From Rhodococcus sp. 06-235-1A (GTDB taxonomy: Bacteria; Actinomycetota; Actinomycetes; Mycobacteriales; Mycobacteriaceae): a stretch of 64,000 bases of DNA. Below, in pieces: positions 8,781-16,382 of this stretch. The stretch spans positions 1-64,000 of the forward strand of contig NZ_NOYI01000008.1 of the NCBI RefSeq assembly GCF_002258785.1, written 5' to 3'. Positions within the stretch are counted from its first letter, which is position 1. Each line of letters starts with the position of its first letter. Both the position numbers and the translations under genes were made by a program. The notes beneath the pieces were generated by a model. It was not told the origin of the DNA and did no database searches. It saw nothing but the letters and a program-made list of their open reading frames with translations.

Positions 8781-8890
8781 GGTGTTCCTTCCGCCTGCGT
8801 CCGAGCAATGTGTACGCAACACAGCGTCACACATAAACCGAGTTAGTGCAACGGACCGTCGCAGATACTCGAGGAATTCGTTTCGAACGA

Positions 8891-8925
8891 CAAAACCGGC
8901 CGACCGCTGTGCGGTCGACCGGCCT
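8891..8925 (-). terminator. Rho-independent terminator
   Basis: Inverted repeat CGACCGC-TGT-GCGGTCG, extended by four more pairs across one mismatch (8896-8922). Read on the minus strand the stem is followed by CGGTTTTG, a GC-rich hairpin with a short U tract. It lies about 85 bp downstream of the stop of the small membrane protein gene (9006) and would separate it from the AurF-like gene. Confidence 0.6.
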
Positions 8926-9005
8926 CGAAGACTTTCGCGCACCATTGCCGTGCACAGAAGTTCGTAGCGGGCTACGAGTTTCCGTACACGTGCGACGAAG
9001 TCGCT

Positions 9006-9323
9006 CTACAGCACCATCGCAAGGAAACCCACACCGACGATGACGCCGACAATTCCGGTACCGACAGCCAACGCCGTGTCGGTGCGTTCGGCGCGCTCAC
9101 CGGTGAGGTCGGGGGTGCGATCGGCCCACAATGCGGAGGCGACGGCAATGATGCCGGCGGCGACGCCGAGTCCGGCGGCCCAGAACGAGACCACGGACAG
9201 GGCACCGAACATCACGGCGATTTCGGTCACCTGAGCGCGGGTACGGATGCGCCGATTCCACCACTTCGGGGGCGTGTTTTCGTCCAACTCACGTGCATCG
9301 AAGTTGGAAGAGGTGACCGTCAC
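9006..9323 (-). CDS. Small two-helix membrane protein, unknown function
   Basis: 105 residues from a GTG at 9323 preceded by AAAGGAG with a 6-nt spacer, which is better than any upstream start in the frame. A polar N-terminal 40 residues with PPKWWNRRIRTR is followed by a membrane helix around AVMFGALSVVSFWAAGLGVAAGIIAVASAL, a short charged loop and a final helix AVGTGIVGVIVGVGFLAMVL. I do not recognise the family. It appears monocistronic, with a terminator downstream. Confidence 0.65.
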   Translation of the reverse strand: MTVTSSNFDARELDENTPPKWWNRRIRTRAQVTEIAVMFGALSVVSFWAAGLGVAAGIIAVASALWADRTPDLTGERAERTDTALAVGTGIVGVIVGVGFLAMVL

Positions 9324-9413
9324 TGTCGACTCCTTTCGGGTAAGAATGTGACTCCATTTTGGCACTCGACGGTCGAGAGTGCCAATCTCCTGCTCCGGCG
9401 ACGCCGGCCGGAT

Positions 9414-9839
9414 TCAACCCCACAGAAGTCGCTGCCCCACAGACGCTCTCATCGGTCCCAGGTCGAAGGTCGTCGTATCGGGCAGCAGGTACGGAACGAG
9501 AATGTGCATCGCGTAGTCGCGGTGTTCGAGCAGAACCTCGAGATGCATGTCCGACGCCCCCTCGACGGTCGCGTCCGAGACGATGGCGTACGACCGGAGA
9601 TCACTGGACGTGGCACGCAACCGGTCGACGAGTGTCGTATGAACTGCCACGTTCGACGGTGCCTCCGCCTCCAACGCGAGGACCCTCTGACCGTCGGAGA
9701 TGTGATTGACGACCGCCACCGGTTCGAGGCCCCACTTCTCGGTGATGCGCTCGGAGGCGATCTCGATACACACGTCGAGCAGGTCGTCGAAATCCCGTTG
9801 ACACTCGGCGCTCGTCACTTCACGCCACTTCTTCATCAT
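9414..9839 (-). CDS. Conserved hypothetical protein
   Basis: 141 residues beginning MMKKWREV with a GGGGG stretch about 8 nt upstream. It is a soluble alpha/beta-looking protein with no signal peptide or membrane helix, mixed hydrophobic strands (EPVAVVNHISDGQRVLALEA, YAIVSDATVEGASDMHLEVLLEH) and no motif I can name. Codon use matches its neighbours, which supports a real gene. It is transcribed away from the PAS-GGDEF gene on the other strand, so about 190 bp between 9840 and 10028 can serve as a divergent promoter region. Confidence 0.6.
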   Translation of the reverse strand: MMKKWREVTSAECQRDFDDLLDVCIEIASERITEKWGLEPVAVVNHISDGQRVLALEAEAPSNVAVHTTLVDRLRATSSDLRSYAIVSDATVEGASDMHLEVLLEHRDYAMHILVPYLLPDTTTFDLGPMRASVGQRLLWG

Positions 9840-9996
9840 CGAAAAGCCCCCATTGTCGAACTGCTACCCACCACTTCGACGGGGCCCGAGCGCGAACGGT
9901 TCCCGAAAGTCGTACATTCGTGCCAGTTTCACTGCCTACTGGCGACAACTCCCGCAACAGTCGGCCGGAGCGAGCTTCCGGCAGACGCACATGTCG

Positions 9997-10024
9997 TTGA
10001 GCTCGACCCGGCCTGGACTAGACT
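9997..10024 (+). promoter_or_regulatory. Possible promoter for a leaderless or short-leader mRNA
   Basis: TTGAGC (9997-10002) and TAGACT (10019-10024) are spaced by 16 bp and end 4 bp before the ATG at 10029 of the PAS-GGDEF gene, which has no recognisable ribosome-binding site. This would give an mRNA with almost no leader, common in actinobacteria. Sequence resemblance only. Confidence 0.35.
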
Positions 10025-10028
10025 CGCG

Positions 10029-10910
10029 ATGCAGGAAGGGGAGAGAGCGGGTCGTTACGTCGTGGAGGATCACTGGTACCGGCGCATGTTCGCCGCCAGC
10101 CCCGTGGCGCAGGCTCTCTCCGACGCCGACGGATTGTTCGTCGCCGTCAATGCCGCCTATTGCGAACTCGTGGGCCTGCCCTCCGCGGAACTGATCGGTC
10201 GATCCGCGACGGTCCACACTCACCCGGACGACCTCGCACTCCACAGCAGCGTCGAGGATCTGATGGCTGCCGGGACGGCCGCAGACAAATCCGTGAAGGT
10301 CGAGGTGAGGTTCGTTCGACCGAACGACGAGATTCGCTGGGCTCTACTGACTCTGGTTCCTTTCACCGGCCCGTCCGATGCCGAGTGGACGCTCGCCGCC
10401 GTTCTCGATATCACCGAACGAAAAGAGGTCGAGGACGGCATCCTGCGTGCGTCCCGAACGGATCAACTGACCGGGGCTCTCAACCGTCGCGGCTGGTCGG
10501 ACCATGCCGTGTCCGTCGTCGACGACGATTCGGTCGACACAGTCGTCGCAGTTCTCGATCTGGACCACTTCAAACAGTTCAACGACCACTTCGGTCACGC
10601 AGCCGGCGATGCATTGCTCCGTGACTTCGCGTCGACGGCCCGCAACTGCATCGGTGCCGAGGGACTCCTGGCACGATGGGGCGGAGAGGAATTCGCGATC
10701 ACCCTCCGCAACTGCGATCGTCGTGGTGCTCTTCGGATCCTCGAGGCTCTTGCGGCCGCCACCACCAATTCAGGGGTGACGTTCTCCGCCGGGTACACGG
10801 TCCAGCGACCGAACGAAGGTCTTCGCAACACACTCGACAGAGCCGACGCACTGATGTTTCAGGCGAAACGCTCCGGCCGCAATCGAATGGTCACCGACGC
10901 ACCCCGCTGA
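10029..10910 (+). CDS. PAS-GGDEF (GGEEF) diguanylate cyclase
   Basis: 293 residues. A single PAS domain (about residues 15-135, YRRMFAASPVAQALSDADG through LAAVLDITERK) is followed by a GGDEF domain starting DQLTGALNRRGW, with DLDHFKQFND and the catalytic motif RWGGEEF, an accepted active variant. The RxxD inhibitory site five residues before the motif is missing (GAEG occupies it), so this enzyme may escape product inhibition, unlike the other cyclase at 3569. The frame is open far upstream, but the region before 10029 runs antisense to the 9414-9839 gene, so ATG 10029 is preferred. It is soluble. Confidence 0.85.
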   Translation: MQEGERAGRYVVEDHWYRRMFAASPVAQALSDADGLFVAVNAAYCELVGLPSAELIGRSATVHTHPDDLALHSSVEDLMAAGTAADKSVKVEVRFVRPNDEIRWALLTLVPFTGPSDAEWTLAAVLDITERKEVEDGILRASRTDQLTGALNRRGWSDHAVSVVDDDSVDTVVAVLDLDHFKQFNDHFGHAAGDALLRDFASTARNCIGAEGLLARWGGEEFAITLRNCDRRGALRILEALAAATTNSGVTFSAGYTVQRPNEGLRNTLDRADALMFQAKRSGRNRMVTDAPR

Positions 10911-10932
10911 CACAGCGCGAATTCCGTGCAAC

Positions 10933-10947
10933 TTGCCGATACGGCAA
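10933..10947. promoter_or_regulatory. Perfect inverted repeat, candidate operator
   Basis: TTGCCG-ATA-CGGCAA, 6-bp arms around 3 bp, lies about 70 bp before the methyltransferase start. The first TTGCCG also works as a -35-like hexamer with CCATAT 18 bp downstream, so a bound repressor would block the promoter. A CCCC-GTT-GGGG mini-hairpin follows at 10963-10973. Confidence 0.4.
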
Positions 10948-11014
10948 ATTTAGTTGCCATATCCCCGTTGGGGCTGTCACTCTGGAATCACACACCGCCA
11001 CGAAAGGCCATGAC

Positions 11015-11629
11015 ATGACGCACGCCTTCGACAAGGACTATTGGGAGCACCACTGGGATGACAGAACATCCCATACCGTCGCAGCGAATCCGTATCTCGT
11101 GGAGGAAACAGCTGGGTCGACGCCCGGCACCGCACTGGACGCAGGATGTGGTGCCGGGGCGGAAGCGATCTGGCTTGCCGAACAGGGCTGGCGGGTCACC
11201 GGTGCCGACATCTCCGCTGCTGCTCTGGATGCCGCCGCACAGCAGGCACAGAATGCCGGGGTCGACGTCACCTGGATCGAATCCGATCTGACCACCTGGA
11301 ATCCTGACGAGCGATGGGATCTGGTCATGACCCACTACGCGCATCCGTCGATTCCGCAATTGGACTTCTATCGACACATTTCGCAGTGGGTGGCACCGGG
11401 CGGTTCGTTGCTCATCGTCGGGCATCTGCTCGATGCCGCGCACCATCATTCACACGAGGGGGCACCACCGCGCGAGGCCACCGTCACCGCGAAAAACATC
11501 ACTACCCTGTTCGACGCCTCCTCCTGGCGCGTCGATACCGCAATCGAGCGTTCCCGGACCGTCGTCGGTACAGGTGTGCACCCGAAAACGTTGCGCGACG
11601 CGGTGGTTCGGGTTACCCGAGCAGTGTGA
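11015..11629 (+). CDS. Class I SAM-dependent methyltransferase
   Basis: 204 residues from ATG 11015, preceded by AAAGG about 7 nt upstream. The start MTHAFDKDYWEHHW is the usual opening of small tellurite-resistance-type or thiopurine-type methyltransferases. Motif I is ALDAGCGAGAEAIWLAEQGW, motif II contains VTGADISAAALDAA, and the post-motif loop is WDLVMTHYAHPS. It should transfer a methyl group from S-adenosylmethionine to a small molecule; the substrate is unknown. A short histidine stretch (AHHHSH) in the C-terminal part is unusual. It is a single gene behind a strongly palindromic promoter region. Confidence 0.85.
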   Translation: MTHAFDKDYWEHHWDDRTSHTVAANPYLVEETAGSTPGTALDAGCGAGAEAIWLAEQGWRVTGADISAAALDAAAQQAQNAGVDVTWIESDLTTWNPDERWDLVMTHYAHPSIPQLDFYRHISQWVAPGGSLLIVGHLLDAAHHHSHEGAPPREATVTAKNITTLFDASSWRVDTAIERSRTVVGTGVHPKTLRDAVVRVTRAV

Positions 11630-11652
11630 ACCGGCGACAGTGCCACTGAGTC

Positions 11653-12162
11653 TCATTGGGTCGCATCGAGTCGGTAGTGACGCGAGTGCGCACCGTCGTA
11701 GAACTCTTCCGTGTACTCGGTGAAGCCGGCGCGTTCGGCTACTCGGCCCGAGCGTTCGTTCGCCACATTCACGCTCGCCACCAACGGAATCCACGGCAGC
11801 GTGCGGGCACGCCAGTCCACAATTGCTGTTGCCGCCTCCACCGCGTAGCCGTGGCCCCACACCTCCGGACCGAAGCGGTAGGCGAGGTTCAGCACACGTT
11901 CGCCGTGAAAGTCACGGACTCGAATCCCTGCCAGCCCGATCACGTTCGGGCTGATGCGGGTGCTCACCGCGCAGTACCCGTACCCGTGTTCTGTCCAGTG
12001 TGCCAGCCACGAGTCGACCATGAGGTCGACCTGTGCGGCGTCGGGCGGGTCCGATTCAAATCGGGTGGTGCGGGGATCGGTGTGCAATTCGATCATCGTC
12101 GGTCGATCTTCGTCACGCAGGGGACGCAGGATCAGCCGGGCAGTTTCGATGTCGGTGAACAC
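11653..12162 (-). CDS. GNAT-family N-acetyltransferase (RimJ/RimL type)
   Basis: 169 residues from GTG 12162. The frame continues upstream, but the family fold begins at FTDIETARLILRPLRDEDR, so the upstream part is probably non-coding. The acetyl-CoA region is VIGLAGIRVRDFHGERVLNLAYRFGPEVWGHGYA, a slightly divergent Q/RxxGxG/A loop, and the domain ends with the motif NERSGRVAERAGFTEY typical of RimL-like enzymes. It acetylates an amine, possibly a ribosomal-protein N-terminus or a small molecule. It is convergent with the methyltransferase gene, 23 bp apart. Confidence 0.85.
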   Translation of the reverse strand: MFTDIETARLILRPLRDEDRPTMIELHTDPRTTRFESDPPDAAQVDLMVDSWLAHWTEHGYGYCAVSTRISPNVIGLAGIRVRDFHGERVLNLAYRFGPEVWGHGYAVEAATAIVDWRARTLPWIPLVASVNVANERSGRVAERAGFTEYTEEFYDGAHSRHYRLDATQ

Positions 12163-12266
12163 AACCGCAAAGTTAGCGTTCTTCCGCGGAATTGCCCACG
12201 ACGGATGCCAGCTCACCGCACATGTCGACTCGACGCCGCGAGCAGCTCGACCCGGTGTACGGTCCG

Positions 12267-12776
12267 ATGGTGCAGAGCAAAGAACCCGTGGTGACGTCGC
12301 AGCAAGACGACGTCGAAAGCCGTGTCGCTGACGCCACTCTGGCGATCACCGGCCAGAGCCTGTCGTCCATGACGGACATCCTGCGGGACCTGGGAGACGA
12401 GCTGGCCAACACGAAACCGGACCTGCCAGGTGCCAACAGTCCGTACGCCATCGTGTTCCACTGCGTCGCCGTGATCGAGTACTGGGCGGGCTCGGTGATC
12501 GCCGGCCTGAAGATCCCGCGGGACCGCGCCGCCGAGTTCACGGCCGAGGGCCGGGTCGACGATCTGACCACACGGGTCGACGAGGTTCGGGCGCGTCTAC
12601 CCAAGTGGGTGAATGCCGCACTGCACGAAGGGATTCGCGATCGGACCGTCATGGGCACCACACGCCCGGAGCTCGCCACCGCCACCCCGGAGTGGGTATT
12701 GACACACCTGGTGCGCGAGCTGGCCCAGCACCTCGGCCAGCTCGAGCTCACACGGGACGTCCTTCGTCGGGCGTGA
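12267..12776 (+). CDS. DinB-like / mycothiol-dependent family protein
   Basis: 169 residues, start ATG 12267 (an in-frame GTG follows directly; no good ribosome-binding site distinguishes them). It has a four-helix DinB-like pattern: LSSMTDILRDLGDELANTKP, then YAIVFHCVAVIEYWAGSVI with the first metal-ligand histidine, and the terminal helix WVLTHLVRELAQHLGQLELTRDVL with His residues two turns apart. These resemble the three-His site of DinB / maleylpyruvate-isomerase-type mycothiol enzymes. The substrate is unknown. It is divergent from the GNAT gene and convergent with the next small gene. Confidence 0.75.
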   Translation: MVQSKEPVVTSQQDDVESRVADATLAITGQSLSSMTDILRDLGDELANTKPDLPGANSPYAIVFHCVAVIEYWAGSVIAGLKIPRDRAAEFTAEGRVDDLTTRVDEVRARLPKWVNAALHEGIRDRTVMGTTRPELATATPEWVLTHLVRELAQHLGQLELTRDVLRRA

Positions 12777-12780
12777 CCCC

Positions 12781-13071
12781 TCAACGATCGATGGTGACGT
12801 TCGGCCACGGTGGCCGCCTCACGACCGCCGCACATCCCAATGTCGCGGCAATGAGGCCGGTGAGTGCACCGATCAGATGGATGCGGCCCATATCGACAGC
12901 CGGAGTCCATGTGGCCGTGCCGTCGGTGATGGTGAACAACCCCACGGCGGTCTCTGCTCCCCGAGCCGATCGACGCGATACCGGCAGAACGGTCGTGCGG
13001 TCATCCACTCTGACGGTCTCGCCGTACTGCACGGCCGACGGGCTGAACACGTCGGGCAAGCGTGAGGTCAT
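12781..13071 (-). CDS. Small membrane protein, unknown function
   Basis: 96 residues from ATG 13071, preceded by GGGAG with a 5-nt spacer; a GTG two codons earlier is less likely. The N-terminal 70 residues are polar, beta-like and basic, and the C-terminal part is a single membrane helix HLIGALTGLIAATLGCAAVV ending in a short basic tail, so most of the protein probably lies outside the membrane or loops back. I do not recognise the family. The stop is 4 bp from the stop of the convergent DinB-like gene. Confidence 0.55.
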   Translation of the reverse strand: MTSRLPDVFSPSAVQYGETVRVDDRTTVLPVSRRSARGAETAVGLFTITDGTATWTPAVDMGRIHLIGALTGLIAATLGCAAVVRRPPWPNVTIDR

Positions 13072-13130
13072 GGGCACTCCCGGAGTCGACGGACGGACAT
13101 CCCGGTCAGACTACCGCTCCTCGGTAGTAC

Positions 13131-14159
13131 TCAGCCGGCGTTGTTGACGGCGGCTGCGAGACCGTCGACCAGAGTCGGCAGGAAGTACGGAATCGACAAC
13201 GCCGTCGGACCCACTGCAGCTCCGGCTTCCTGGCCGACGAACCCGGCGACTGCACCCGCCGCGACTGCCGGAATCTGCCGTGACACAGGCGAATCGACGA
13301 ATTGCTGTAGCGCGTCGTCGGTGTCGACCTGAGTGAACACCACATCGGCGTCGATTTTCGAGATGTTCTCCGCCGAGACCGTGGTCGAGTAGGTGGCGTC
13401 ATCGGTCGCGAGATCGGTCACCGATGCAGGCGAGACGAAGCCGAGGTTCTCGAGCAGCTCCACCCGAGGGTCCGACGGCAGCAGCAGGTAGTACACGTCG
13501 GCAGCCTCCGACACGTATGCGATTGTGCGGCGCTCGAATTCGGGATGCTGCGCACCTGCCTCGCTCACCTGTCGGTCCAGATCGGACACCAGATCGCGGG
13601 CCCGATCCGGAACGCCGAGAACATCTCCGGTGGTGGTGATGACGTCACGCCACGGCGTCGACCACAGCTCTTCGGGCGGGGCGATGACGGGGATTCCCGC
13701 GTCGGTCACCGCGTCGTATTCGGCCTGCGTCAGGCCGGAGTGCGGGGCCAGCAGCACATCGGGATCGGCGGCGAACACCTTCTCGACCGTCAAGGCGTTG
13801 GTGACGTTGTCGAGCAGAATCGGTGCCGGCCCGCCACTCGAATCGATCGCATCGGATATCCACGGGTAGATCAGATCGTCACCGCCGCCGTATTCGGCCG
13901 AGGGCATGGCCACCGGCACGATGCCGAGGGCGAGTACCGCGTCGGTGGTACCGAATCCCCAGGTAGCCACTCGTTCTGGCACTGCGTCGAGGGTGGTCTC
14001 GCCGTACATGTGCTGCACGGTCAGAGGAAACGAGCCGGTAGACGGCGCATCGGCCGGGGCGTCGGCACTATCGGACGAACTGCAGCCGGCGAGCGCGATG
14101 GACGCGGCCACCACCGCGGTGAGCACTGCAGCGAAGCAAGAAGTTGCGCGATGAGTCAT
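13131..14159 (-). CDS. Iron-siderophore ABC transporter substrate-binding lipoprotein
   Basis: 342 residues. A lipoprotein signal peptide ends in the lipobox LAGC with Cys26, followed by a Ser/Asp/Ala linker and a type III binding fold of the FecB/BtuF/FepB kind: PERVATWGFGTTDAVLALGI near residue 80 and FAADPDVLLAPHSGLTQ further on. It binds ferric siderophore outside the membrane and hands it to an ABC permease not encoded here. The frame extends upstream, but ATG 14159 begins the signal peptide. A near-consensus DtxR/IdeR box lies 30 bp upstream, so expression should rise when iron is scarce. The next gene in the opposite direction is the Tat-exported dioxygenase. Confidence 0.88.
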   Translation of the reverse strand: MTHRATSCFAAVLTAVVAASIALAGCSSSDSADAPADAPSTGSFPLTVQHMYGETTLDAVPERVATWGFGTTDAVLALGIVPVAMPSAEYGGGDDLIYPWISDAIDSSGGPAPILLDNVTNALTVEKVFAADPDVLLAPHSGLTQAEYDAVTDAGIPVIAPPEELWSTPWRDVITTTGDVLGVPDRARDLVSDLDRQVSEAGAQHPEFERRTIAYVSEAADVYYLLLPSDPRVELLENLGFVSPASVTDLATDDATYSTTVSAENISKIDADVVFTQVDTDDALQQFVDSPVSRQIPAVAAGAVAGFVGQEAGAAVGPTALSIPYFLPTLVDGLAAAVNNAG

Positions 14160-14188
14160 GAAAGTCCTGTGTCTCGGTGATCGAATTT

Positions 14189-14207
14189 GTAGGTTAGCCT
14201 TAGCTAT
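14189..14207. promoter_or_regulatory. DtxR/IdeR iron box
   Basis: GTAGGTTAGCCTTAGCTAT matches the 19-bp consensus TTAGGTTAGSCTAACCTAA at about 15 positions, including the whole left half. It lies 30 bp upstream of the siderophore-binding lipoprotein gene and about 130 bp upstream of the divergent dioxygenase-Tat operon, so iron-loaded IdeR could repress one or both. Confidence 0.8.
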
Positions 14208-14336
14208 CCATTCTGGCAAAACCGACCGCCCCGGGCTCACAGGAACCTTGCAGCGAGGGTTCAGCGTCCTCACCGGAACATCCCAGAGTATTGGCATTAC
14301 CGAAAACACCGATGCCATCTCAGAGGAGATCCGACG

Positions 14337-15353
14337 ATGACCCGAATTCCGACGCCCCCAAACCCCCAGCCCATCAACACTTCTGCCGGTCCCACCTACG
14401 AGGGACGACTACTCGACCGCCCCGCCGAGGAAGTGGTCGATCAGGGTGCCGGGTTCGACATCACCACCCTGATCACTCGCCGCCGCGTCCTCAGTATCGT
14501 CGGTGCCGGGGCCGGGGCATTCGCACTGGCTGCCTGCTCTACCAGCTCGAACGCCGGAAGCAGCACCACCACAGCAGTTTCCACGACGGCGACCACCGCG
14601 AGCGCCACGAGTGAAATCCCCCAGGAGACCAACGGCCCCTACCCGGCCGACGGCACCAACGGCGTCAATGTTCTCGAAGAATCGGGAATCGTGCGCAGCG
14701 ATATCACGTCGAGTCTCGACGGCGGCACGACGGTCAGCGGAGTGCCGCTCTCGTTCACCTTCACACTCACCGACCTCGCGAACGACAATCGACCGTTCGA
14801 GGGTGCTGCCGTCTACCTGTGGCAGTGCGATGCGGACGGCCAGTATTCGATGTACTCCGAGGGTGTCGAGGACGAGACGTATCTGCGCGGCATTCAAGCG
14901 GCAAACTCCGATGGCACAGTCACATTCGAGACCATCGTCCCCGGATGCTACTCGGGTCGCTGGACCCACATGCACTTCGAGGTCTATCCCGACGCGGCGT
15001 CAGCAACCAACGCGGACAACGCTATTGCTACCTCGCAGGTCGCGTTCCCTCAGGACATTCTCGACGCGATCTATCAACTCGACTCCTACCCGAACTCCGC
15101 GAAGAACCTGGCTCAGCTCGGCAGCCTCGACAACGACAATGTGTTCGGGGACGGCTACGACCTCGAGATGGGGACGTTCTCGGGCGACCCCACTTCCGGC
15201 TACGTCGGATCTTTGGCCGTGGCCATCGACACCACCACCGAACCGGCCACAGGTGGAGGAGCACCTGCAGGAGGTGGCGGTCAGCCTCCGATGGGCGGCG
15301 GCACTCCACCCGCAGGCGGCCCACCCGCCGCCGGTACCGCACCCACCAACTGA
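14337..15353 (+). CDS. Tat-exported intradiol dioxygenase-like lipoprotein
   Basis: 338 residues. A long polar N-region of about 46 residues leads to the twin-arginine motif TRRRVLSIVG and then the lipobox LAAC (Cys67), so it is exported folded and lipid-anchored. A Ser/Thr linker follows, then an intradiol ring-cleavage domain: ETNGPYP, YLWQCDADGQYS, TYLRGIQ and VPGCYSGRWTHMHFEVY. The expected non-haem Fe(III) ligands are present as Tyr170, Tyr205, His211 and His213. The last 35 residues are a Gly/Pro-rich tail. Catechol-type rings are the expected substrates, cleaved with O2. The next three genes encode Tat translocase subunits, strongly suggesting that this is their cargo. Confidence 0.85.
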   Translation: MTRIPTPPNPQPINTSAGPTYEGRLLDRPAEEVVDQGAGFDITTLITRRRVLSIVGAGAGAFALAACSTSSNAGSSTTTAVSTTATTASATSEIPQETNGPYPADGTNGVNVLEESGIVRSDITSSLDGGTTVSGVPLSFTFTLTDLANDNRPFEGAAVYLWQCDADGQYSMYSEGVEDETYLRGIQAANSDGTVTFETIVPGCYSGRWTHMHFEVYPDAASATNADNAIATSQVAFPQDILDAIYQLDSYPNSAKNLAQLGSLDNDNVFGDGYDLEMGTFSGDPTSGYVGSLAVAIDTTTEPATGGGAPAGGGGQPPMGGGTPPAGGPPAAGTAPTN

Positions 15354-15384
15354 TCGCACCTACCCCACAACCGAAGGAATCACA

Positions 15385-15597
15385 ATGTTGCACAACCTCA
15401 CCGGATGGCACGCCCTCATCGTCCTCGCCATCGTTCTGCTCGTGTTCGGCTCCACCAAGCTACCCGCACTCGCCAAGGGCGTCGGCCAGTCGATGCGCAT
15501 CCTCAAAGACGAAGTGCGCGAGGACAAGACGACTACCAACCGCGATGACGCCGCCGACGCTGAACACGTCACGGTTCCGTACCGACACGCGTCATGA
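15385..15597 (+). CDS. tatA: TatA-like translocase subunit
   Basis: 70 residues from ATG 15385 with GAAGGA about 7 nt upstream. A short N-terminal membrane helix (WHALIVLAIVLLVFGSTKLPAL) with the TatA/E hallmark FGSxKLP is followed by an amphipathic helix AKGVGQSMRILKDEVRE and a short charged tail. Oligomers form the pore for folded, twin-arginine-bearing proteins. The stop overlaps the tatC start by four bases. It is part of an operon behind the Tat-dependent dioxygenase. Confidence 0.9.
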   Translation: MLHNLTGWHALIVLAIVLLVFGSTKLPALAKGVGQSMRILKDEVREDKTTTNRDDAADAEHVTVPYRHAS

Positions 15598-16382
15598 CCA
15601 CAACCACCGCCGCGCGAGGTGTGATGCCCCTCGCTGGGCACATTTGCGAGGCACGTCGCCGCGCTGTTCGCGCGGCGGTGTCGCTTCTCGTCGGCATTGC
15701 GATCGGATTCGCCCTCTCCGATCAGATCCTCGACATCCTGCGTGCCCCTGTCGAAGAGCTGGCCCTCACCCGTCAGGCGAGTCTCAACTTCGACACTGTC
15801 ACCGGCGCTTTCGATCTCGAACTCAGGATCGCACTGTTCACCGGCGTGATCGTGTCGAGCCCCGTCTGGCTGCGCGAGCTGTTCGCCTATCTCACCCCCG
15901 GCATGACGCGTCGGGAAAAGAAGTACGTGTACGGGTTCTCGGCTGCAGCGGCTCCACTGTTCGTGGCCGGGTGCGTGTTTGGATTCACCATCTTTCCGCG
16001 CATGGTCAGCGTGCTCGCCGGCTTCTCCTCCGACGAGGACAGCACCATCCTCAACGCCTCGTACTACGTGGATTTCGTCATGAGGATCGTGCTGGCCACC
16101 GGTATCGCCTTCGTCCTCCCCGCGCTGCTGGTGATGTTGAACTGCCTGGGCATCCTCTCCGCACAGAGACTGCGCAGCAGCTGGCGGCTCAGCGTCGTCG
16201 CCATCGCGCTGTTCAGTGCACTGGTCACTCCCGCCGCCGACGTCCTCTCCATGTTCCTGGTCGCGTTGCCGATGGCGACCCTGTTCGGTGCGGCCGTCGC
16301 GATCACCGAGATACACGACAGGCGAGCCGCACGACGCGCCCTCACACCACCGAAACCGGAGCTCACATCATGTTCGGCTTGA
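15594..16382 (+). CDS. tatC: TatC-like translocase subunit
   Basis: 262 residues with six membrane helices. The cytoplasmic N-terminus MPLAGHICEARRRAVRA corresponds to the signal-binding segment usually written MxlxdHLxELRrR. Further matches are FDLELRIALFTGVIVSSPVWLRELFAYLTPGM, with the conserved Pro and Glu, and SALVTPAADVLSMFLVALPM near the end. It recognises twin-arginine signals together with TatB. Substitutions in the N-terminal motif (HICEA for HLxEL) mark it as divergent from housekeeping TatC proteins. It overlaps tatA by 4 bp and the next gene by 13 bp. Confidence 0.9.
   Translation: MTTTTAARGVMPLAGHICEARRRAVRAAVSLLVGIAIGFALSDQILDILRAPVEELALTRQASLNFDTVTGAFDLELRIALFTGVIVSSPVWLRELFAYLTPGMTRREKKYVYGFSAAAAPLFVAGCVFGFTIFPRMVSVLAGFSSDEDSTILNASYYVDFVMRIVLATGIAFVLPALLVMLNCLGILSAQRLRSSWRLSVVAIALFSALVTPAADVLSMFLVALPMATLFGAAVAITEIHDRRAARRALTPPKPELTSCSA

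Noticed and set aside
9348..10028. Upstream extension of the second diguanylate cyclase
   Set aside because: It is antisense to the hypothetical gene at 9414-9839 and shows no domain; ATG 10029 starts the PAS domain properly.
12780..13130. Gap beside the siderophore lipoprotein as a possible transporter permease gene
   Set aside because: Only a 96-residue single-helix protein fits; no permease or ATPase signature is present, so the rest of the uptake system must be elsewhere.
14819..16369. Long upstream part of the frame that ends as TatB
   Set aside because: It covers the dioxygenase, tatA and tatC in another frame; only the last 156 codons from 16370 resemble a protein family.
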